Of a stretch of 64,000 nucleotides of DNA, positions 43,967-54,381 are shown piece by piece. The notes beneath the pieces were generated by a model. It made no database searches. It was not told the origin of the DNA and worked only from the letters and a program-made list of their open reading frames with translations. The position numbers and the translations under genes are program-made. Source of the stretch: Sphingomonas mollis (lineage in GTDB: Bacteria; Pseudomonadota; Alphaproteobacteria; Sphingomonadales; Sphingomonadaceae); NCBI RefSeq assembly GCF_016427505.1, contig NZ_JAELXS010000002.1, positions 1-64,000 of the forward strand, read 5' to 3'. Position 1 is the stretch's first letter, and every line of letters starts with the position of its first letter.

Positions 43967-45076
43967 TTACCAGCGCGCACGGCGACGATTTTCGCGGTCG
44001 ATCGACATCAGGATGCCCAGGCACAGGAGCACCGTCATTTGCGCCGAGCTGCCGAAACTGACCAGCGGCAGGGGGATGCCGACGACTGGCGCCAGCCCCA
44101 TCACCATCATCAGATTGATCCCGACATAGAAGAAGATCGTCGAAGCGAGACCAGCGGCGGTCAGGCGGGCGAAGCGGCCCTCCGATGCCTGTGCCACCTC
44201 GATCCCCCAGCGGATCACCAGCATGAAGGCGAGGATCAGCAGGCAGCCGCCGACCAGTCCCCATTCCTCGGCCATCGTCGCGAACACGAAATCCGTATGC
44301 CCCTCGGGCAGGTAATCGAGGTGGCTCTGCGTCCCTTGCATGAAACCCTTGCCCCACACGCCGCCGGACCCGATCGCGATCTTCGACTGGCTGATGTGAT
44401 AGCCGGTGCCGAGCGGATCGCTTTCAGGATCGAGAAAGATCAGGATGCGGTTGCGCTGGTAATCGTGGAGCAGGAAATTGACCGCCAGCGGGATCGACAC
44501 CGCCGCCGCCAGTCCACCGCCGATGAACAGGCGCAACGGAATGCCGGCGAGGAACATAACCGTCGCACCGCCCGCACAGATCATCAGGCCGGTGCCCAGA
44601 TCGGGCTGCGCCATCACCAGCGCCGCCGGCAAACCGATCAGCACCGCCGCCGGCCAGATCGCACCGAACCGCCGCGTCTCGCCTGGTGGCAACAGGTCAT
44701 AGAAGCGCGCACATGCCAGCACGATCGCCGGCTTCATGAATTCCGACGGTTGCAGCCGGATGAACCCCAGATCGAGCCACCGCTGCGACCCGCCCGACAC
44801 CTTGCCGAGCAATTCCACCGCCAGCAGCGACACGACGATGATCGCATAGGCCGGCAACGCGCCCGTCTTCCATATCCGCGTCGGCACATAGGACAGCGTC
44901 AGCGCCGCCCCCAGCAGGACGAAGAAGCGAATGCCCTGCGACAGTGCCCAGGGCCGCACGGAGCCGCCAGCGGCCGAATACAGCACCACCTGCCCGAAAC
45001 AGGCGATCGCCAGCACCAGCAGGATCACCCGCCACGGCAGGCGGGCGATGGGTTCGGGAAGCAGGCTCGCGCTCAC
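43967..45076 (-). CDS. rodA: rod-shape peptidoglycan polymerase RodA
   Basis: Encodes a 369-residue SEDS-family protein with about ten membrane helices and the family blocks GGSQRWLDLGFIRLQPSEFMK (split here: GGSQRWLDLG, then LQPSEFMKP), MAQPDLGTG, EGHTDFVFATMAEEWGL and GIPLPLVSFGSSAQMT. It polymerises glycan strands during elongation with PBP2. It overlaps the end of the PBP2 gene by four bases and is the last gene of the mreB-mreC-mreD-mrdA-rodA operon. The tRNA-Lys gene follows on the same strand. Confidence 0.96.
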   Translation of the reverse strand: MSASLLPEPIARLPWRVILLVLAIACFGQVVLYSAAGGSVRPWALSQGIRFFVLLGAALTLSYVPTRIWKTGALPAYAIIVVSLLAVELLGKVSGGSQRWLDLGFIRLQPSEFMKPAIVLACARFYDLLPPGETRRFGAIWPAAVLIGLPAALVMAQPDLGTGLMICAGGATVMFLAGIPLRLFIGGGLAAAVSIPLAVNFLLHDYQRNRILIFLDPESDPLGTGYHISQSKIAIGSGGVWGKGFMQGTQSHLDYLPEGHTDFVFATMAEEWGLVGGCLLILAFMLVIRWGIEVAQASEGRFARLTAAGLASTIFFYVGINLMMVMGLAPVVGIPLPLVSFGSSAQMTVLLCLGILMSIDRENRRRARW

Positions 45077-47151
45077 GGGGTACGCTCCGTCGTGCCTTCT
45101 TCGGCAGGGGTGACGCCGGCGGCCTCGTTGGCGAGGGCGGCCTGCGTCCGGTTGGCCAGATCGGTCGCCGCCTCGACCGCCGGTGCGTCGCTGGGCACCA
45201 CATCGTCGGTCTTGGTCGCGACGGCGGTCGGCGGCGGATTGTGTTCGGCGCGATAGGTGGCCTCGTCCGCCGCCATGCGGGTGGCGATATCGCCGCCCCA
45301 GGTTGGCTCGACATCGGCCAGGCTGGCCAGCGCGCGGTCGCGATCGAACATATAGGTCATGATGTCGCGCCCGATCATCGGCGTGTCGAGATTGCGGACG
45401 GTGTGGCCGTTATGCTCCAGCACCACCGCCATCGCATAGCGCGGGTTGTCCGCCGGCGCGAAGCCCACGAACAGCGCGTGGTCGCGCATCTTGAACGGCA
45501 ATTGCCCGTTCTTCAGCACGCCGCCACGGCGTTCGGCCATGGTGATGCGGCGTACCTGCGCGGTGCCGGTCTTGCCTGCGATGGCCACGCCCGGCACCAG
45601 CAACCGCGCCGCGCCGCCCGTACCGCCGCCATTGACCACGCCCCACATCGCCTCACGTACCAGTTGCAGATGTTCGGACTGATAGGGCAGGGCGTCGGCA
45701 TCGCGGTGGACCTGCGCGGCCAGCAGGCTCGGCTGAAGCGCCCGCCCGGAGGCGAGGCGGGAGGCCATCACCGCCAGCTGCAACGGATTGGCCAGCACAT
45801 ATCCCTGTCCGATCGACGCGTTCAGGCCATCGGCGACGGTCCAGCGATCCTTGTATTTCGCCAGCTTCCATGCGCTGTCGGGCACGGTGCCGTATCGCTG
45901 CGTACCAAAGGGAAGCTCGAACTTCTGCCCCAGTCCTACGGCGCGCGCGACCGGCGCGATCCGGTCGTACCCCATCCGCCGGATCATCTCGTAGAAATAG
46001 ATGTCGCACGACTGCGCGACCGCGCCCTTCATGTCGAGACCGCCGTGACCGCCGCGCTTGTGGCAGTGGAACACGCCCGTCCCGACCCGCAGCGCGCCGG
46101 TGCAGTTGATCCGGTCGGTCGGTGCAACGCCCGCTTCCAGCAGGGCCAGCGCGTTCATCGGCTTCACGGTGGAGCCGGGCGGATACAGCCCCTGCGTCAC
46201 CTTGTTCATCAGCGGCACATGATCGTTGGCGGACAGCATCTCCCATTCCAGATGGCTGATCCCGTCCGAAAAGCTGTTGGGGTCGTATGCCGGCATCGAC
46301 ACCATGCACAGCATCTCGCCGGTGCGGCAGTCGATCACCACCGCCGACCCCGAATTGGTGCCGAGCCGGCGCGCGGCATATTCCTGCAATCCCGCATCGA
46401 TCGTCAGGCGGGTGTTCCGGCCCGGCACATCGGGCCGGGTGGCGAGTTCGGCGACCAGCTTGCCCCGCGCCGTCACCTCGACGCGCTTGGCGCCGGGTTG
46501 CCCGCGCAACCGCTTCTCCAGCGCCTTTTCCAGCCCGTCCTTGCCCAGCCGGAAACCGGGCGTGACCAGCAAAGGATCGCGCGTTTCCTTGAACTGCTCG
46601 GCGGTCGGCGCGCCGACATAGCCGGTCAGATGCGCGACCGCCGCGCCGCCGGGATAATGGCGTGCGAAGCCACGGGTCGGCTGTACGCCCGGCAATTCGG
46701 GCAAGCGCACGCTGACCGCAGCGAACCGCTCCCAATCCAGCTTCTCGGCGACCTGCACGGGCTGGAACCCCGCCGCCCGGTCGAGATCGAGATGGATACG
46801 CTCCATCTCGTCGGGCGGCAGTTGCAGCAGTTGCGCCAGCAACGACAGCACGCGATCTTTTTCGCGCAGCCGATCGGGGATGATGTCGACGCGGAAATCC
46901 GTCCGGTTGTTGGCTACCGGCACGCCGTTGCGATCGATCAGCCAGCCCCGCCGGGGCGGGATCAGCGTGGCGTTGACGCGGTTGCTTTCCGACAGACTGT
47001 TGTACCGGGCGTTCTCGGCGATCGACAGCCACGCCATCCGCCCGGCGAGCAGCGCGCCGACGCCCAACTGGGCAGCGCCCAGCATCCAGGCCCGCCGCGA
47101 AAAGCTGTACGCCTGCATCGCTTCGGTCACGATGCGGGGAGAGCGTCTCAT
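45073..47151 (-). CDS. mrdA: penicillin-binding protein 2 (MrdA), elongation transpeptidase
   Basis: Encodes 692 residues: cytoplasmic N-terminus, one membrane anchor (about residues 22-42), a pedestal/dimerisation domain with RGWLIDRNGVPVANN, and a transpeptidase domain with catalytic Ser in YPPGSTVKPM, SCD in AQSCDIYFY and AGKTGTAQV (KTG). It crosslinks peptidoglycan together with RodA for cell elongation. The start at 47151 overlaps the mreD stop (ATGA). The C-terminal 90 residues are an acidic, Ala/Thr-rich extension after the catalytic domain, longer than in enterobacterial PBP2. Confidence 0.96.
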   Translation of the reverse strand: MRRSPRIVTEAMQAYSFSRRAWMLGAAQLGVGALLAGRMAWLSIAENARYNSLSESNRVNATLIPPRRGWLIDRNGVPVANNRTDFRVDIIPDRLREKDRVLSLLAQLLQLPPDEMERIHLDLDRAAGFQPVQVAEKLDWERFAAVSVRLPELPGVQPTRGFARHYPGGAAVAHLTGYVGAPTAEQFKETRDPLLVTPGFRLGKDGLEKALEKRLRGQPGAKRVEVTARGKLVAELATRPDVPGRNTRLTIDAGLQEYAARRLGTNSGSAVVIDCRTGEMLCMVSMPAYDPNSFSDGISHLEWEMLSANDHVPLMNKVTQGLYPPGSTVKPMNALALLEAGVAPTDRINCTGALRVGTGVFHCHKRGGHGGLDMKGAVAQSCDIYFYEMIRRMGYDRIAPVARAVGLGQKFELPFGTQRYGTVPDSAWKLAKYKDRWTVADGLNASIGQGYVLANPLQLAVMASRLASGRALQPSLLAAQVHRDADALPYQSEHLQLVREAMWGVVNGGGTGGAARLLVPGVAIAGKTGTAQVRRITMAERRGGVLKNGQLPFKMRDHALFVGFAPADNPRYAMAVVLEHNGHTVRNLDTPMIGRDIMTYMFDRDRALASLADVEPTWGGDIATRMAADEATYRAEHNPPPTAVATKTDDVVPSDAPAVEAATDLANRTQAALANEAAGVTPAEEGTTERTP

Positions 47152-47663
47152 GCCAGCCCCCGTTTCCGGTCGATCCACGCGACCAGCCGCGCGGATACCG
47201 GGAACAGCAGGATCGTGACGACGCCCTGCGCCAGCAACGCACCATCGACATGCGCGCCGACGGGCAGGGCGATCACCCGACCACCCGCCAGGCACAGGAC
47301 GATCGTCCCGCTCGCGATCAGCCAGTCCTGCCAGAAATCCCGAAACACCAGCCGCCGTTCCATCAGGTCGATCGCCAGAAAGCACAGCGACCATAGCAGA
47401 ACCGCCGAGCCGAGTGGCTGCCCGCTCAACAGATCGTCGAACAACCCCAACGGTGCCGCCGCCCATGGCCTGAGCGCGAACCGCGCCAGCAACCGCCACG
47501 CGAGCAGCATCAACAAACCACACGGGGGCAGGATCGGCACCGTCGCGATCACCGGCACGGTCGTGACCAGCGACCCGGCCATCACCGTCGCCCATGGCAG
47601 CGCACGCGCGCGACCCGGCGTCAGCGTGGGGGCGAAGGGATCGAGATCGGCCGCCGGACTCAT
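47148..47663 (-). CDS. mreD: rod-shape-determining protein MreD
   Basis: Encodes a 171-residue integral membrane protein with about five helices, of the size and position expected for MreD, the membrane partner of MreC in the elongation complex. Primary-sequence identity to MreD is always low, so the call depends on its place between mreC and mrdA, with four-base overlaps on both sides. Confidence 0.9.
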   Translation of the reverse strand: MSPAADLDPFAPTLTPGRARALPWATVMAGSLVTTVPVIATVPILPPCGLLMLLAWRLLARFALRPWAAAPLGLFDDLLSGQPLGSAVLLWSLCFLAIDLMERRLVFRDFWQDWLIASGTIVLCLAGGRVIALPVGAHVDGALLAQGVVTILLFPVSARLVAWIDRKRGLA

Positions 47664-48535
47664 GGCGCGACCGGCGCTGACGGGGGTGGGGGCAGGGGCA
47701 TGAACGCCCGTTCGACCAGCGCGAAATCGAGGCTGTCTGGATGTGCGAAGGTGCGCGCGACCACGGTGTCGGCACCACCGGCGATCACCTGCGCCACCGG
47801 CAGGCCGGGTGCGTACAGGCCGCCGATGCCGGACGTGACGAACACGTCACCCGCATTGAAGCGGACGTTGGTAGCATTGACCGACCGGATATCGACCGTG
47901 CCGTCGGCCCGCCCGGCCGCGATCGCCGGCAGGCCGTCACGCGTGCGGCGGACCGGCACGATGCTGTCCGCATCGCTCAGCAACAGGACGCGCGCGGCGT
48001 TGGGGCCCGCCTCCGTCACGCGCCCGACCAGGCCGTCGGACGCACGCACCGGCATCCCCGGCAGCACGCCGTTGAACCGTCCCGCGTTCAGCACGGCGAA
48101 GCGGCGTCCGCTCGACGCGCTGGAACTGACCAGCCGCGCCGCGACCACCGGCTCCGCCGACCGGTCGCGGATGGCGAGCAGCGTGCGCAGCCGGCGATTG
48201 TCATACGCGATTACCCGCGCGCGCATCAGCAACGGCTTCGCTCTCGCCAACTCGCGCTTCAACGCCTCGTTCTCGGCATGGGCGAAGGCCCAGCCGTTGA
48301 AGAAGCGCGGCACTTCCGCCGCCGCCGATCCGATGCCGGCGAACATCGACGATACCGGCGCAGTCACGCCCGCCGCCGCCATCCTCAATCCAGAGAACAA
48401 CGGCGGATTGAACGTGCTGGCGACCAGCAACACCGCGCCCACCACCGCACCGGCGATGGCGAGCACGTAGCCCAGAAACAGTCCATATTGCCGACGACGC
48501 GAAAATCCGGTTCGCCGGTCACGGGCTGGCGCCAT
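47660..48535 (-). CDS. mreC: rod-shape-determining protein MreC
   Basis: Encodes 291 residues: a short basic N-terminus, one membrane helix (about residues 18-42), a coiled coil around AHAENEALKRELARAKPL, and the periplasmic beta-barrel pair with FAVLNAGRFNGVLPGMPV, GLVGRVTEAGPNAARVLLLS and FVTSGIGGLYAPGLPVAQV. It organises the elongation machinery from the periplasm. It begins 22 bases after mreB and ends in a four-base overlap with mreD. A Pro-rich tail closes the protein. Confidence 0.95.
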   Translation of the reverse strand: MAPARDRRTGFSRRRQYGLFLGYVLAIAGAVVGAVLLVASTFNPPLFSGLRMAAAGVTAPVSSMFAGIGSAAAEVPRFFNGWAFAHAENEALKRELARAKPLLMRARVIAYDNRRLRTLLAIRDRSAEPVVAARLVSSSASSGRRFAVLNAGRFNGVLPGMPVRASDGLVGRVTEAGPNAARVLLLSDADSIVPVRRTRDGLPAIAAGRADGTVDIRSVNATNVRFNAGDVFVTSGIGGLYAPGLPVAQVIAGGADTVVARTFAHPDSLDFALVERAFMPLPPPPSAPVAP

Positions 48536-48557
48536 GCGCCGCTCCTCGCCTGGAAGA

Positions 48558-49598
<1,041 letters not shown>

Positions 49599-49744
49599 CT
49601 AGCGCAGGTCCATTCAACGCCGCCGGAGAGCCGGCGACCGGTCGCAGGGCATCTCGCTGGCCGCCGCATGCTCATGAGCTGCCGGATGGATGTCATGGTT
49701 AAGCGGGGTCGCGGGATGGCTTGGCTTGGTCTAGAGCCACCCTT

Positions 49745-51508
49745 GTGTCAATACGTCGCCTGCCCGAGCATCTGGTCAATCGCATCGCCGCCGGTGAGGT
49801 GGTGGAAAGGCCCGCCAGCGCGTTGAAGGAACTGGTCGAGAACGCGCTCGACGCCGGGGCCACGCGCATCGCCATCGCATTGGCCGAAGGGGGATTATCG
49901 CGCGTCGAGGTGGTCGATGACGGGTGCGGCATGACGCCGCCCGAACTGGCGCTGGCGCTGGAGCGGCATTGCACGTCGAAGCTGCCCGACGAGCGGATCG
50001 AGGCGGTCGAAACGCTCGGTTTTCGCGGCGAGGCGCTACCCTCGATCGCCAGCGTCGCGCGCCTGACGGTGGAGAGCCGGCCGCGCGGCGCGGACGGGTG
50101 GCGGCGCGTCGTCGATAACGGCCAGTTGATGGCGGAGGGCCCAGCCGCGCTGCCGCCGGGCACGCGAATCGTGATGGAGGAATTGTTCGCCCGCGTTCCC
50201 GCCCGCCGCAAGTTCCTGCGCTCCGCCCGCGCGGAATATGGCGCCTGCCTCGATGCCGTCCGCCGGCTGGCGATGGCGCGGCCCGACGTCGCCTTTTCGG
50301 TCGAGCATGACGGCCGCCGCGTGCTGACCGTGGCGGCGGCGGAGGGACGGCCGGCGCGCGTCGCCGCCCTCACCGACCGGGCACTCGCCGACAATGCGGT
50401 GACGATCGACTGGGTGCGCGAGGATATGGTGCTGGGCGGGGTCGCCGGCCTGCCGACCTTCCATCGCGGCGTCGCCGATCATCAATATCTGTTCGTCAAC
50501 GGCCGCCCGGTGAAGGACCGGCTGCTGATCGGCGCGATCCGCGGTGCCTATGCCGAAATGATGCCGAGGGACCGCCATGCCGTGGTCGCCCTGTTCCTCG
50601 ACGTGCCCGCCGATCAAGTCGACGTGAACGTCCACCCCGCCAAGACGGAGGTACGGTTCCGCGATCCGTCGCTGGTACGCGGCCTGATCGTGTCGGGCCT
50701 CCGCCGCGCGCTGGACGAGGCCGGCCACCGGGTGGTGCATCGCCCGACCGACACGGCGCTGGAGATGTGGCGGCCGGAACCCGTTCAGCCGGCACCGGCG
50801 AACCCCGACTGGTCGGCACCGTCCGCCGGCGTGGCGACCAGCCTGTTCGATCGCCGCCCCACCTTCTTCGCCGCGCCGCCACAGGCCCGCGCCGAACCCG
50901 CCTGGGCGCCGCCACCGGAGACCACCGCTCACCCGCTCGGCGTCGCGCGCGGTCAGGTCGCCAAGACCTATGTCGTGGCGGAGGCGGAGGACGGACTGGT
51001 CCTGGTCGATCAGCACGCCGCTCACGAACGCCTCGTCCTCGAACGGATGCGCGCCGCGCTCGCCGGTGGCCGCGTCGCATCGCAGGCCTTGTTGCTGCCC
51101 GAAGTCGTCGAGCTGGACGAACCCGCCTGCGACCGACTGGAGGCCCGCGCCGCCGAACTCGCCGATTTCGGGCTGGAACTGGAGCGGTTCGGCACCCGCG
51201 CGATGCTGGTCCGCGCCACCCCGGCGCTGCTGGGGCAGGCGGACCCGCGCGGGCTGATCGCCGATCTCGCGGACGAACTCGCGGCATTCGACGAGGCGCT
51301 GTCGCTGCGGGAACGGCTGGATCACGTCGCCGCGACGATGGCCTGCCACGGATCGGTTCGGGCAGGGCGCATTTTATCAGTGGTGGAGATGAACGCGTTG
51401 CTCCGCGAGATGGAGGCGACGCCGCATTCCGGCCAGTGCAATCATGGCCGGCCGACCTGGGTAAAACTGGCTCACAGCGATATCGAGAAGCTGTTCGGAC
51501 GACGCTGA
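49745..51508 (+). CDS. mutL: DNA mismatch repair protein MutL (with endonuclease motif)
   Basis: Encodes 587 residues. The N-terminal GHKL ATPase has ELVENALDAGATRI, VVDDGCGM and GFRGEALPSIASV; the middle domain has DQVDVNVHPAKTEVRF. The C-terminal dimerisation domain has the metal-dependent nicking motif DQHAAHERLVLE (DQHA-x2-E-x4-E), ACHGSVRAGR and CNHGRPTWVKL, so this MutL is of the endonuclease type, consistent with a lineage lacking MutH. A GTG at 49745 (SIRRLPEHLVNRIAAGEVVE follows) is chosen as the start since it matches the family start; a TTG at 49721 would add eight residues. Confidence 0.96.
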   Translation: MSIRRLPEHLVNRIAAGEVVERPASALKELVENALDAGATRIAIALAEGGLSRVEVVDDGCGMTPPELALALERHCTSKLPDERIEAVETLGFRGEALPSIASVARLTVESRPRGADGWRRVVDNGQLMAEGPAALPPGTRIVMEELFARVPARRKFLRSARAEYGACLDAVRRLAMARPDVAFSVEHDGRRVLTVAAAEGRPARVAALTDRALADNAVTIDWVREDMVLGGVAGLPTFHRGVADHQYLFVNGRPVKDRLLIGAIRGAYAEMMPRDRHAVVALFLDVPADQVDVNVHPAKTEVRFRDPSLVRGLIVSGLRRALDEAGHRVVHRPTDTALEMWRPEPVQPAPANPDWSAPSAGVATSLFDRRPTFFAAPPQARAEPAWAPPPETTAHPLGVARGQVAKTYVVAEAEDGLVLVDQHAAHERLVLERMRAALAGGRVASQALLLPEVVELDEPACDRLEARAAELADFGLELERFGTRAMLVRATPALLGQADPRGLIADLADELAAFDEALSLRERLDHVAATMACHGSVRAGRILSVVEMNALLREMEATPHSGQCNHGRPTWVKLAHSDIEKLFGRR

Positions 51509-51568
51509 AAAAGCGGACCTTTGCCCGCGCCGCGATCGTTGGGCGCGCGAATGGCAAAGGAGCCTCCC

Positions 51569-52444
51569 ATGACCGACGATCCCCGCAACGCCGGACAACA
51601 CCCGTTTCCCGGCGAACCGACCCAGTCCGCCCCCGGCCTCGTCGCCGCCATGCGCAACGCGCCCGATCACGGCGAGCGGAGCTATGTCGGCAAGGACCTG
51701 CTGACCGGCAAGGTCGCCCTCATCACCGGTGGCGACTCCGGCATCGGCCGCGCGGTGGCGATCGCCTATGCCCGCGAAGGCGCCGACATCGCGATATCGT
51801 ACCTGCCCGAAGAACAGGTCGATGCCGAGGAGACGCGCAACTGGGTCGAGCAGGCGGGCCGTCGTTGCGTCCTGCTACCCGGCGATCTGCGGTCGGAGGG
51901 CTATTGCCGCGATCTCGTTGCGCAGACGGTCGAGCAGTTGGGCCGGCTCGATATCCTCGTCAACAACGCCGCCGCGCAGACGATGAACAAGACGCTGGCC
52001 GACATCACGTCGACCGATGTCGAGGCCGCGTTCCAGACCAACGTCTTCGCCATGTTCTATCTCGCGCGCGAAGCGGTGCCGCACATGCAGCCGGGCGCCG
52101 TCATCATCAATACGACCAGCGAACAGGCGAAGGTCGCGAATGAGAAGATGCTGGTCTACGTCGCCACGAAGGGCGCGATCGCCAGCATGACCGTCGCCCT
52201 CTCCAACCTGCTCGCGCCCGAGGGTATCCGCGTGAACTGCGTCGCGCCCGGCCCGATCTGGACCCCGATCCAGCCGATCGCGAAGACGACGGAGGAACTG
52301 GAGCAGCTTGGCGCCGACACGCCGCTCGGCCGCGCCGGGCAGCCCGCCGAGCTGGCACCCGCCTATGTCCTGCTGGCGTCGCGGGAGGGCAGCTACATCA
52401 CCGGAGCGCTGATCCCCGTCACCGGTGGCGTATCGATGCTGTAG
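51569..52444 (+). CDS. SDR family oxidoreductase (extended-N-terminus type)
   Basis: Encodes a 291-residue SDR with TGGDSGIGRAVAIAYAREGA for NAD(P) binding, NNAAAQ, catalytic Ser in NTTSEQ and YVATKGA carrying Tyr and Lys. The 45-residue N-terminal segment (QHPFPGEPTQSAPG) is typical of a stress-linked SDR group found near general-stress genes in many bacteria, often called YhdF/YhxC-like. The ATG at 51569 has AAAGGAG nearby. It follows mutL by 60 bases on the same strand and is ended by a strong hairpin. The substrate is unknown. Confidence 0.9.
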   Translation: MTDDPRNAGQHPFPGEPTQSAPGLVAAMRNAPDHGERSYVGKDLLTGKVALITGGDSGIGRAVAIAYAREGADIAISYLPEEQVDAEETRNWVEQAGRRCVLLPGDLRSEGYCRDLVAQTVEQLGRLDILVNNAAAQTMNKTLADITSTDVEAAFQTNVFAMFYLAREAVPHMQPGAVIINTTSEQAKVANEKMLVYVATKGAIASMTVALSNLLAPEGIRVNCVAPGPIWTPIQPIAKTTEELEQLGADTPLGRAGQPAELAPAYVLLASREGSYITGALIPVTGGVSML

Positions 52445-52452
52445 CCAACGAA

Positions 52453-52487
52453 AAAGGGACCGGATCGCATCGCGATCTGGTCCCTTT
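52453..52487. terminator. bidirectional rho-independent terminator
   Basis: An AAAGGGACC...GGTCCCTTT hairpin with an inner ATCGC / GCGAT continuation and a one-step internal mismatch sits between the convergent SDR and lipoprotein genes. The flanking A and T stretches allow termination in both directions. Confidence 0.85.
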
Positions 52488-52507
52488 GTAACGGCCGTCG
52501 GTAGATA

Positions 52508-53122
52508 TCAGCGCGGCTGATCGGGTAACTGCACCGACGGACCGACCGTATCGACCACCTTGTGCGCATCGAAGGCGCGGATGTTATCGCGCGGGATCGG
52601 TCCCTTGCGCATCACGATCTCGGCTGCCGCCTCGTAGCGATCGACCGTGCGGATATCGAAGTCGTTACCGAACCCGCCGCCGAACCCGCCGCCCCACGGG
52701 CCCCAGCCGCCCCAGCCGCCACGGCCGTAATAGCGCCACGACGGACCCCAGAAGCCGCCGAACCCGCCATAACCAAATCCGCCGCCGCCCCATCCGCCGC
52801 CGAAGCCCGGCGTGGAATAGGTACGCGATTGCAAATTCGTGTCGCGATCGGCCATCACGAAATAATCATAGCCCTGCTGCAACGTCAGCTCGGCCGCGCG
52901 GAAGAACAGATACCGCTCCACCGTGTCGCGCGACGTCACGCTGTTGCCGGCAAAGCTGATGAGGAACCGGTTCGGCTCGATCTGCCGGTCGCTGTAACCC
53001 GTCCGATAGAAGCCCTGGCCGGTGGCCGGGCGGTAACGCGTTTCCGTCGCGCAACCTGCGACGAGAAGAGTACTGGTGGCCAACGCTGCCACAAGGGCCC
53101 TGCGGCCAAGGGAAAAAGCCAT
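52508..53122 (-). CDS. Gly-rich outer-membrane lipoprotein (CC0125/CC1285-type)
   Basis: Encodes 204 residues with a lipoprotein signal peptide (lipobox LLVAGC near residue 24). The mature domain has YRPATGQGFYRTGYSDRQIE, FLISFAGNSVTSRDTVERYL and RAAELTLQQGYDYFVM, which is the pattern of a lipoprotein family named after Caulobacter CC0125/CC1285. An internal Gly/Trp/Phe-rich stretch of about 50 residues is followed by a conserved tail. The function is unknown. The ATG at 53122 has GGAG eight bases upstream; a longer reading to 53254 would not carry a signal peptide at its start. Confidence 0.8.
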   Translation of the reverse strand: MAFSLGRRALVAALATSTLLVAGCATETRYRPATGQGFYRTGYSDRQIEPNRFLISFAGNSVTSRDTVERYLFFRAAELTLQQGYDYFVMADRDTNLQSRTYSTPGFGGGWGGGGFGYGGFGGFWGPSWRYYGRGGWGGWGPWGGGFGGGFGNDFDIRTVDRYEAAAEIVMRKGPIPRDNIRAFDAHKVVDTVGPSVQLPDQPR

Positions 53123-53246
53123 GTCGACGTCTCCGTTCGCGGCAAATGCGGCGAAACGCCCCGCCTTAGCCGTCGGTGGTGGAACGAGCGATGAACGAGT
53201 TGGCTCCCGTTCAGGAAAATGCGACCGGCAACCGCCGCGTGAACGA

Positions 53247-53663
53247 TTATTCACCGATCAGATGCAGCGTCAGCGTGCGCCGGTGCAGCTGCCGGCGATG
53301 CTCGAACAGATAGATGCCCTGCCACGTCCCCAGCGTCATCGCGCCCTGCCGGACGGGAATCGACAGATGTACGGACGTCAGCGCGGTCCGCAGATGCGCC
53401 GGCATGTCGTCCGGCCCTTCGTCGTCATGCTCGTAATCGCGGCTTTCCGGCGCAATGCGGGCGAAATAACGCTCCACGTCCCGCCGCGCGGCGGGGGCGG
53501 CATTCTCCTGAATGAGGAGCGATGCCGACGTATGCTGGCAAAATATCGTCAGAAGGCCGCTCGCGATCCCCTGATCGTCCAGCCAACGCGCCACCTGCAC
53601 AGTGATATCGATCATCCCCTGACCGTTCGTCGGGATGACCATGTCGGTAAAAGCCTGTCTCAT
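53247..53663 (-). CDS. YjbQ/UPF0047 family protein (secondary thiamine-phosphate synthase-like)
   Basis: Encodes 138 residues with the family landmarks GLLTIFCQHTSASLLIQENA, DVERYFARIAP, DDMPAHLRTALTSVHLSIPV and GTWQGIYLFEHR. YjbQ proteins are small trimeric enzymes that show weak thiamine-phosphate synthase activity in vitro; their physiological role is unclear. The start at 53663 is the first ATG, and an alternative at 53642 exists. It is upstream of the lipoprotein gene on the same strand. Confidence 0.92.
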   Translation of the reverse strand: MRQAFTDMVIPTNGQGMIDITVQVARWLDDQGIASGLLTIFCQHTSASLLIQENAAPAARRDVERYFARIAPESRDYEHDDEGPDDMPAHLRTALTSVHLSIPVRQGAMTLGTWQGIYLFEHRRQLHRRTLTLHLIGE

Positions 53664-53799
53664 CGACCGTCAACGCCCGCCTTGCCGCTACGGCTCCCTC
53701 CGGAACGGACCGGTCGTGACCGGTCGGGCAACGGTCCCTTTACCAATCTCCGTTAATCATGGCGTGCGAGTTCAGTTCACCTTGTCTCGCATACCTCGG

Positions 53800-53832
53800 C
53801 CCGGCAGGCGGATCCTGCCGGGTCGCTTTTTT
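53800..53832 (+). terminator. strong plus-strand rho-independent terminator, possible sRNA 3' end
   Basis: A perfect 9-bp stem CCCGGCAGG / CCTGCCGGG with loop CGGAT is followed by TCGC and six T. No plus-strand protein gene ends here: the neighbouring genes on both sides (YjbQ-type and the 69-residue ORF) run on the minus strand. The terminator must therefore serve a plus-strand transcript that begins between about 53664 and 53790, perhaps a small RNA of at most about 150 bases. Confidence 0.7.
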
Positions 53833-53845
53833 GTGGCGCCAGCAA

Positions 53846-54055
53846 TCAGGGGTAGGTGCGGAGATAGCAGGCATCGTCCTGCCGCCCGACCAGCCCCAGC
53901 CAGTGCGACAGCCGGTGCAGATCGCCAGGCTCGTCATCGCGCTCTTCCTGCGTCGCGATCGTCGCCAGAACAGCGGCGGCGCGGCGCAGCGCATTCGACC
54001 CCAGCACGATCTCGCGATCCTGCGACCGTGTATTCAGATCCTTATCAATGACCAT
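53846..54055 (-). CDS. small hypothetical protein (69 aa)
   Basis: Encodes 69 residues (MVIDKDLNTRSQDREIVLGS at the start) that are mostly helical and hydrophilic with LRRAAAVLATIATQEERDDE in the middle. A good ribosome site GGGGAAGG lies five bases before the ATG at 54055; a longer reading to 54145 would add 30 residues of doubtful quality. No family is recognised. It is the last chromosomal gene before the left end of the tRNA-Asn element. Confidence 0.55.
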   Translation of the reverse strand: MVIDKDLNTRSQDREIVLGSNALRRAAAVLATIATQEERDDEPGDLHRLSHWLGLVGRQDDACYLRTYP

Positions 54056-54358
54056 GATGCCTTCCCCAAGCGACCGGAGCGATCCGCCCTTGCCCGATTG
54101 ATGCTCAGGCGAACGGGCAAACGGCAATCGGGGTTGGGTCGACAATGAAGATAAGGTTCCCGTTGCGGGCCAAACAGCGTCCGAAACGGACCTAGTGAGC
54201 GAAATGCTCGCCGTGATGCATCAGTTCGGGACGATGCGGACAGGGAAGACGCAAGCCAGCGTCCCCAACGCCATATCGTCGCAGGACCATGGCCACGCTC
54301 GGACGATAGAAATTTATGATCCGCCGCAAACTTCGCCATATCGTCCTTCGTTCGTGAC

Positions 54359-54381
54359 GAAGGGTGGCTCCCTGAGTAGGA
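54359..54381. repeat. attL-like direct repeat copy
   Basis: GAAGGGTGGCTCCCTGAGTA plus GGA, identical to 62243-62265. It duplicates the 3' terminal bases of tRNA-Asn and a few bases beyond but lacks the rest of the tRNA, so it marks the left junction of the element. Confidence 0.9.

Noticed and set aside
44944..47703. 919-codon open frame opposite mrdA and mreD
   Set aside because: Antisense shadow of well-supported genes; biased composition and no motif.
54359..54381. A second tRNA-Asn gene
   Set aside because: Only the 3' acceptor strand and a few flanking bases are present; no cloverleaf can form, so it is an attachment-site copy.
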